Below, in pieces: positions 61,101 to 64,000 of a stretch of DNA of 64,000 nucleotides. This stretch comes from Neoarius graeffei (Eukaryota; Chordata; Actinopteri; Siluriformes; Ariidae). Location: contig NC_083571.1 in NCBI RefSeq assembly GCF_027579695.1, positions 34,259,443 to 34,323,442 on the forward strand, written 5' to 3'. Numbering within the stretch: the stretch's first letter is position 1; each line of letters starts with the position of its first letter. A program made the position numbers and the translations under genes. Under the pieces are notes generated by a model, which saw nothing but the letters and a program-made list of their open reading frames with translations, searched no databases and was not told where the DNA came from.

Positions 61101-62772
61101 TCCCCACCATCTGTAGCCACAACCATGACCACAAACTCGGAGTCCACCAAGTCCATCTCAAATGAATTTTTCAGTGAAAGTTCACCACTTGCACTTATTT
61201 GGATGTATTCATTTAGCTCCTGGAGATGATATCTAACGTCAGCATTATTTCCTCTATCCGAATCCATAGCAGTCACTTGTCTAATAACTTGGCCCACCTC
61301 GGCGTCCTTCTGAACCAGTGCATGGTAAGGCAGATTCACAAACATGGGTGCGTTGTCATTAACGTCCTCGATGGTTACTGTTACAAGAATGTGAGCCACA
61401 TCAGATGATTTGTCCTCTCTGGTCACTTCAACTACAATGTCATAAGCATCCTGCTCCTCACGGTCAAAGGGTATGCCAGTCGACGAGACGACCCCAGAAG
61501 TACGGCTGATCTCAAACCTTTTATCTGGGTTTAAAATGGTGTAAAACAGTGGATCATTCACTTGGTTTCCCACAGCAGCAATTACAGCCAGAGTTTTCTT
61601 TTCCAAGGAGTTTTCCTGTACAAAAGCCTTGTAGGCATTCTGAGTGAACTTCAGACTGCTCGCTTTATTCTCTCGAATGCTGATCTTCACTGATGCCATT
61701 TTGGAAAACCTGCCATCAGACACCCTAGCCTTCAACTCGTACCTACTTCTCAATTGGGTGACATTTTGAATAGTAATGACTCCTGTGAGTGGATCAATTT
61801 TGAACTTATCTCCAATGTTGCCCTCTGCGATCGAGTAGAGGAGTCTCACATTTGGTCCCGAGTCGGCATCAGTCGCATTGATTGTGATGACTTTCACACC
61901 TTTGTAAGTTGGCACTAGAACTGTCGCCTCATACAAGTCTTGGCTAAACTGTGGTGGACAATCATTGACATCTACGACTTTGATGGTCACATTGGCAGCC
62001 TTCTCTGCAAAGTGACGTGGGATTCCCATGTCATGTACTTGAACTGTGAATCGGAAAACAGATTTTTGTTCATAATCCAACTCGGTTGTGGTTCTTATTG
62101 CTCCAGTGCTAGAATCAATAGCAAAGTAGTTGTGGGCAAATGGTTCCACAATTTGGTAGACAAGCCTAGCATTTGCATCATGATCCATGTCTAAAGCACG
62201 TATGACTAAAGGAGTGCTATCTTTGGTGAGGACCACACTTTTCACAGGAGATGACTCACTAACTAGCCCGGTAAACTCCTCCTGGATGAAAACTGGAACA
62301 TTATCATTTTCATCCTTTAGGTGAATCAGAAGTGTAGCATTGCTAGCTTGGCCAGCCATGTTAGAACCCTGAATGGTCAATGTGTACGATGGAATGGTTT
62401 CATAATCCAGAGCCCTTTGAGTCACAACGACTCCGGAGTTGGGATTAATGTCAAACGCTCCATTCACATTTCCTCCCTTGATCTGGTAGAAGACTGATGA
62501 TTGGCTAGTGGCTGTAACCAGACTTACAAAAGTTCCAGGAAGTGCAGTTTCACTGATCTCAGCAGAAAACTCTTTCTCAGTGAATTTAGGCAAAGCGTTG
62601 TCCGAGACAGTGACTGCTATGTCAACGGTCGCTGTAGCGCTAAGGGGCGGAGTTCCTCTATCTGTAGCTTTCACTGTCAGCTCAAAGTGATTGTTGTTGC
62701 TTCGGTCCAACTCTTTTGCCACAGTGATGGTCCCGAGGACAGGATCGATGGCAAATGAATTAGCCACATTTC
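33859..62772 (-). CDS. fat1: FAT atypical cadherin 1 (fat1a/fat1b type), 3' 18 exons
   Basis: This is a giant single-pass membrane cadherin used in cell-cell contact, planar polarity and actin control. Eighteen exons with GT-AG borders were placed; phases agree and give 2955 codons. Going 5' to 3' they encode about twelve full cadherin repeats plus partial ones in one 4068-bp exon, further cadherin repeats, EGF, laminin G, more EGF (one with the calcium-binding DVDEC start), a membrane segment ([20 protein letters not shown]) and a tail of about 400 residues. The FAT1 assignment rests on the tail: [44 protein letters not shown] and the final HTEV. FAT3 is the nearest alternative but ends differently. 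The upstream exons lie right of the window. Confidence 0.9.
35276..35311 (-). CDS. fat1: Candidate fat1 cassette exon, 36 nt
   Basis: The acceptor CATCTAAAG and donor GAG/GTGAAT enclose 36 nt that read [12 protein letters not shown] in the phase of the neighbours. It is symmetric in phase 1. The pyrimidine tract (CCTTTTCTTTCCTCTG) lies 25-40 nt upstream of the AG, which is somewhat far. Alternative exons of similar size are, as I recall, reported in the mammalian Fat1 tail. Confidence 0.55.
35613..35672 (-). CDS. fat1: Candidate fat1 cassette exon, 60 nt
   Basis: On the minus strand a strong pyrimidine tract and CAAG acceptor (CTTTCCTTCCCTTTCAAG) and an ACAAG/GTACCA donor enclose 60 nt. In the phase of the flanking exons it reads [20 protein letters not shown] without a stop, and phase 1 is kept on both sides, so it can be included or skipped. 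It would lengthen the tail just before YHWDTSDW. Confidence 0.65.
36390..36404 (-). CDS. fat1: Possible fat1 15-nt microexon
   Basis: An AG (at 36405-36406, minus strand) and a GT donor (at 36388-36389) enclose 15 nt, in phase, coding for VEDFT before the shared glycine. An alternative acceptor 13 nt upstream would give 28 nt and a stop. Weak evidence; the signals could be chance. Confidence 0.2.
37365..37502 (-). CDS. fat1: fat1 cytoplasmic exon
   Basis: A 138-bp exon reading [32 protein letters not shown]. It ends in phase 1, matching both the last exon and the candidate cassette exons. Confidence 0.92.
37559..37691 (-). mobile_element. SINE/LINE 3'-tail fragment
   Basis: A (GGAT)n tail on the minus strand followed by about 100 bp resembling the conserved SINE body but diverged. 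ATTAGGTA occurs at 37551-37558 and 37692-37699 as a possible target duplication. It lies in the intron between the two fat1 cytoplasmic exons. Confidence 0.6.
37751..38385 (-). CDS. fat1: fat1 last EGF, membrane segment and inner tail
   Basis: A 635-bp exon with a calcium-binding EGF ([16 protein letters not shown]), an extracellular stem, the membrane helix [20 protein letters not shown] followed by a basic stop-transfer RKRVCRR, then a tail with [27 protein letters not shown] and KPSWDYDYD. The Pro-rich stretch is an EVH1/SH3-type ligand candidate, as known for FAT1 binding Ena/VASP proteins. Confidence 0.95.
38492..38602 (-). CDS. fat1: fat1 EGF exon
   Basis: A 111-bp exon with one EGF ([25 protein letters not shown]). 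It joins the previous exon in phase to give SGQWCQLG. Confidence 0.9.
38603..39372 (-). other. fat1: fat1 intron
   Basis: No repeat family or other feature recognised. Confidence 0.5.
39373..39526 (-). CDS. fat1: fat1 EGF exon
   Basis: A 154-bp exon completing one EGF ([15 protein letters not shown]) and encoding most of the next ([23 protein letters not shown]). Confidence 0.9.
39784..40228 (-). CDS. fat1: fat1 laminin G exon 2 and EGF start
   Basis: A 445-bp exon with the rest of laminin G ([48 protein letters not shown]) and the start of an EGF repeat ([18 protein letters not shown]). Its acceptor directly follows a (GT)n run on the minus strand. Confidence 0.92.
40229..40262. repeat. 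(CA)n microsatellite at a fat1 acceptor
   Basis: The run begins one base past the acceptor of the laminin G exon 2 and replaces the usual pyrimidine tract with (TG)n on the sense strand. Confidence 0.9.
41202..41579 (-). mobile_element. tRNA-derived SINE inside the hAT element
   Basis: Full-length minus-strand copy with the exact target duplication GCAGTTTCAAGT at 41190-41201 and 41580-41591. Confidence 0.95.
41800..42117 (-). pseudogene. hAT transposase N-terminus with BED-type zinc finger
   Basis: The 105-residue reading has C-x2-type cysteines and histidines in BED spacing ([23 protein letters not shown]) after a basic start ([25 protein letters not shown]). It resembles the N-termini of hAT-derived host proteins of the SCAND3/ZBED/GTF2IRD2 type. 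The catalytic part is absent, so it is a truncated transposon gene. It could bind DNA if expressed. Confidence 0.7.
42524..42557. repeat. (TC)n microsatellite
   Basis: About 15 TC units in the same fat1 intron. Confidence 0.9.
42820..43235. repeat. Degenerate minisatellite in a fat1 intron
   Basis: About seven imperfect units of 45-75 bp share GGTGTGGCCTAGCAGTGAA, AGGTGTGGTCTCTGCC and TCAGTTTTAGTCAAGGA. The array ends about 115 bp from the laminin G exon 1 donor. Plain tandem array; function unknown. Confidence 0.8.
43352..43509 (-). CDS. fat1: fat1 laminin G exon 1
   Basis: A 158-bp exon encoding the first half of the laminin G domain ([32 protein letters not shown]). It is followed by the minisatellite-bearing intron. 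Confidence 0.9.
43600..43731 (-). CDS. fat1: fat1 EGF-like exon
   Basis: A 132-bp exon with six cysteines in EGF spacing ([19 protein letters not shown], then [13 protein letters not shown]). Its acceptor is TTTGTGAAG and its donor GTAAGG. Confidence 0.88.
43844..44651 (-). CDS. fat1: fat1 last cadherin repeats and pre-EGF region
   Basis: An 808-bp exon. It finishes a repeat ([12 protein letters not shown]), encodes the last repeat ([21 protein letters not shown]), then a conserved membrane-distal region ([15 protein letters not shown]) and a Cys-rich start of the EGF section ([15 protein letters not shown]). Confidence 0.92.
44856..45392. mobile_element. Harbinger-like MITE
   Basis: The ends TACCCCTTTTCCACCAAA and, inverted, TGCCCCTTTTCCACCAAA are flanked by TAA at 44853-44855 and 45393-45395. 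The GGTTCGGGGCCAGTGCTGG and GGTTCCAAACTAAGCACTGG-type inner repeats extend the inverted symmetry. No coding capacity. Confidence 0.8.
45527..45909 (+). mobile_element. tRNA-derived SINE, full length
   Basis: The target duplication TTTTGTGAT is exact at 45518-45526 and 45910-45918. It is antisense to fat1. Confidence 0.95.
46673..46870 (-). CDS. fat1: fat1 cadherin exon
   Basis: A 198-bp exon reading [29 protein letters not shown] and NYVLGIQ. It is bounded by ATGTGTAG and GTGGGC. Confidence 0.9.
46871..47708 (-). other. fat1: fat1 intron
   Basis: Contains (GA)n at about 47487-47516 and several copies of the degenerate GAATCACCACTGAGT phrase (47149, 47518 and others). Confidence 0.6.
47709..47852 (-). 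CDS. fat1: fat1 cadherin exon
   Basis: A 144-bp exon reading [24 protein letters not shown] and NYTLIIQ. It contains an NYT sequon. Confidence 0.92.
47950..47982. repeat. (GT)n microsatellite next to a fat1 donor
   Basis: The run touches the donor of the 138-bp exon; a matching (CA)n at 48136-48160 touches the other side. Confidence 0.9.
47985..48122 (-). CDS. fat1: fat1 cadherin exon
   Basis: A 138-bp exon reading [16 protein letters not shown] through HLDREK. Its donor GTACAC abuts a (GT)n run and its acceptor a (CA)n run, so both splice sites are embedded in dinucleotide repeats. Confidence 0.92.
48259..48473 (-). CDS. fat1: fat1 cadherin exon
   Basis: A 215-bp exon reading [27 protein letters not shown] and [10 protein letters not shown]. 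The donor is GTGAGT. Confidence 0.92.
48607..48990 (-). CDS. fat1: fat1 cadherin exon
   Basis: A 384-bp exon reading [31 protein letters not shown] and then [17 protein letters not shown]. It covers one repeat end and most of the next. Confidence 0.92.
49155..50759 (+). mobile_element. Tc1-type transposon, second family, defective
   Basis: The ends are TAGTGGTGCTTGAAAGTTTGTG and its inverse, flanked by TA (49153-49154, 50760-50761). This is a different family from copies A, B and D. The transposase starts at 49527 ([20 protein letters not shown]) with the helix-turn-helix region, then LWTDE, YVWRK and QQDNDPK. It is broken by frameshifts near 49782, 50090 and 50335. The DNDPK motif is followed by P rather than H. 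Confidence 0.9.
51852..52227 (-). mobile_element. tRNA-derived SINE, full length
   Basis: It is flanked by a 20-bp target duplication (51832-51851 and 52228-52247) with one mismatch. Confidence 0.95.
52364..52597 (-). CDS. fat1: fat1 cadherin exon
   Basis: A 234-bp exon with a repeat end ([24 protein letters not shown]) and the start of the next repeat (ATDLDTG). The donor is GTGAGC and the acceptor TTGAAG. Confidence 0.92.
52598..54752 (-). other. fat1: fat1 intron rich in microsatellites
   Basis: Runs include (GATA)n 52858-52924, (GT)n 53270-53303, (CA)n 53503-53565, (GA)n 53624-53653 and 54151-54194, and the duplicated GT/GA block 54283-54632. No exon or transposon recognised. Confidence 0.7.
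54283..54632. repeat. Tandem duplication of a GT/GA block
   Basis: A (GT)n-(GA)n stretch followed by about 90 bp of unique sequence (TTAATTTTCCTTGTCCATTG, AAATCTAGAGTGAATG, GTGAGGAGACGTG) occurs at about 54283-54422 and again at 54421-54572, differing by a few bases, and ends in a third (GT)n. Confidence 0.9.
54753..54906 (-). CDS. fat1: fat1 cadherin exon
   Basis: A 154-bp exon ([33 protein letters not shown]) encoding the first half of a repeat. It is bounded by CTCTAG and GTACAG and sits between long (CA)n and (GT)n tracts. Confidence 0.9.
54907..55992 (-). other. fat1: fat1 intron with (CA)n and SINE
   Basis: (CA)n at 55032-55101 and the SINE 55476-55841. No other feature. Confidence 0.6.
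55476..55841 (-). mobile_element. tRNA-derived SINE, full length
   Basis: The target duplication CAAAGGCAACA is exact at 55465-55475 and 55842-55852. The final bases of the head are altered (CACCACCAC). Confidence 0.93.
55993..56189 (-). CDS. fat1: fat1 cadherin exon
   Basis: A 197-bp exon encoding the second half of a cadherin repeat ([26 protein letters not shown]). Its acceptor is TTTAAAG and its donor GTAAGA. The linker reads DANDNSP. Confidence 0.9.
56190..58704 (-). other. fat1: fat1 intron with Tc1 copy D
   Basis: Holds the Tc1 copy at 56325-57933. The rest is AT-rich and unremarkable. Confidence 0.6.
56325..57933 (-). mobile_element. Tc1-type transposon, copy D, defective
   Basis: Same family as copies A and B, flanked by TA (56323-56324, 57934-57935). 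This is the best preserved of the three: transposase pieces run from 57665 down to 56535. It still has TGA at 57375-57377 and TAA at 56829-56831 (minus strand), at the same codons as copies A and B. Confidence 0.9.
58705..62772 (-). CDS. fat1: fat1 large cadherin-repeat exon
   Basis: A 4068-bp exon, open throughout, with its acceptor in CTCTTCTGCAG (just right of 62772) and donor GTATGC (just left of 58705). It starts inside one cadherin repeat, contains about twelve complete ones, and ends inside another. Calcium-binding DxNDNxP linkers recur (e.g. DENDNVP, DVNDNAP, DINDNSP). Several linkers have lost the motif ([26 protein letters not shown]), as is usual in FAT proteins, and should be flexible, calcium-free joints. 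Confidence 0.95.
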
Positions 62773-64000
62773 CTGCAGAAGAGAGGCAATAAAACAGATG
62801 TTGTATATTACCATGCTTGGATAAAGTATTGATTTCTTTTATTCTCTCAGGCAACTAAGCTGTAGTTTGAGGTATATATTTTGTGATTGTGACTACACAT
62901 TTAAATCAATTCAGTGGAGATATTAATGAGATGTCATGATCTAACATCAGGGTTTTTTTTCCTTACATTAATTAGTATTCTATTGAACATATTTCAGGGT
63001 GAAAATATGACATTTTAATAAAACTTTGGCTGTATTATTTCATCACCTCGGCCTTTTTCTGGTGATTATGAATGTGTTTCTTTTCCACAAAAGTAGTCTC
63101 TAACATCTTTTATTGACAACACATTGATATTTAGCAGACCTTCAGAGCTACATTAATAAAATAAATCAAAAATAAAATATTTTCACCTTTCAACAAGGCA
63201 CATAAAGAGCGTGTGGTCCACGAGTAGTGCTGACTGTCTGAACTTTACACTCCAGTTAGCTTAAGTCATGCGAGACGCTACAAAAATGTGCATTCTCAAC
63301 ATAGCACATCGTGTCAGAGATACCGTCCATCCCCGCTCTGCTGTCCAAACACTGGCTATTTATTAAGACAACAATAATGGGAAATGAAAAAGGGGAGGAA
63401 ACCCCCAGCCTACTGCATGCTTCACAATTTTCTTTAATTTGTCCATGTCATTTTTTCTTCCCTCTCTGCTATCCCTCGCTCTGCATCCTTCGCTTGGCCA
63501 CTCGGCTCTCTCCTCCTCCCACGTCTTCAGTCTTTTTCCGTCTCTCTACATGACGTCTTCTCGCTTTCAAATGTGCCATTCATGATTGAGAGGCTGGTGG
63601 GTTGGAGACCTCTGGATGGGACACATAAACTCTCCCATTTTCATCTCTCGCTGGTTATCCTCTCTTTATGGACAGAGACACAAAGGGGAATGTGGGCAAC
63701 ATGACAGGAATGCTCTGCCTACCGCTCGGGGTCTGTCAAAGCATGTCGACTCATGCTCTCTGAACCTTTTCATGTGGCACTGTGCTACGGGTGCAAAATG
63801 TAAAGTCCTTAAACATGAACAGCTAGGACATAAACCGAATATTCTATTCGAAGTAGTCGCCTAAAGCGTTTCAAATAATACCGCCTGCTTGAAGGTATAC
63901 AGCGCTAATCCATTACCTCCCAGAAGGTTGTGATTAAAACCACAATTTCTCCATAGTAACTATTTACTACAGTATGTTACACGATTCACAGAGAAAGCTT
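62773..64000 (-). other. fat1: fat1 intron upstream of the large exon
   Basis: No exon or transposon recognised. A C/T-rich plus-strand tract at about 63430-63550 is not organised as a repeat. Confidence 0.5.

Noticed and set aside
63311..63864. Two plus-strand readings of 80-92 codons
   Set aside because: No homology features, antisense to the fat1 intron, and no splice or promoter support.

Overview
The window reads as nuclear DNA of a teleost fish. The basis is vertebrate split genes with GT-AG introns, dense fish-type transposons (Tc1, hAT, Harbinger-like, L2 and RTE-like LINEs), many CA/GT microsatellites, and about ten copies of one tRNA-derived SINE whose tail is (GATGA)n or (GGAT)n. 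That SINE and tail type remind me of otophysan fishes, catfish in particular; this is recollection, not proof.

Layout. 1-4203: 3' part of a Ty3/Gypsy retrotransposon with a SCAN-like capsid and the integrase placed before the reverse transcriptase (Gmr1-like), ending in a 3' LTR. Just after it, at about 4210-4278, lies a possible 3' stub of a gene related to the two genes described next. 4.8-9.3 kb: an L2-type LINE holding a SINE, which holds a Harbinger-like MITE that contains a second copy of itself and a hAT remnant. 10389-11915 and 25989-27455: two paralogous genes for secreted proteins of a family I do not recognise, each with an uninterrupted coding exon and a splice acceptor exactly 8 nt before the ATG. 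Between them are an L2-type LINE split by an unusual 2764-bp DNA element (13371-16134), a nearly complete RTE-like LINE, and a Tc1 element. 27.5-32.3 kb: SINEs and a second Tc1 copy.

32.9-64.0 kb: the 3' part of a FAT1-type giant atypical cadherin gene on the minus strand. Eighteen coding exons were placed by splice sites and their phases agree throughout: a 4068-bp exon of cadherin repeats, more cadherin exons, EGF and laminin-G exons, the transmembrane exon, and a cytoplasmic tail ending in a PDZ-ligand-like HTEV. They give 2955 codons here; the 5' exons lie beyond the right edge. Two in-phase cassette exons (60 and 36 nt), and perhaps a 15-nt microexon, lie in the intron before the last exon. 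The introns carry Tc1, hAT, MITE and SINE insertions, a minisatellite, and long dinucleotide tracts.

The most unusual items are the 13371-16134 element (11-bp inverted ends, exact 4-bp target duplication, seven copies of a 16-bp motif, part of an uncharacterised transposon-like protein), the FAT1 cassette exons, and the uncharacterised secreted-protein pair.
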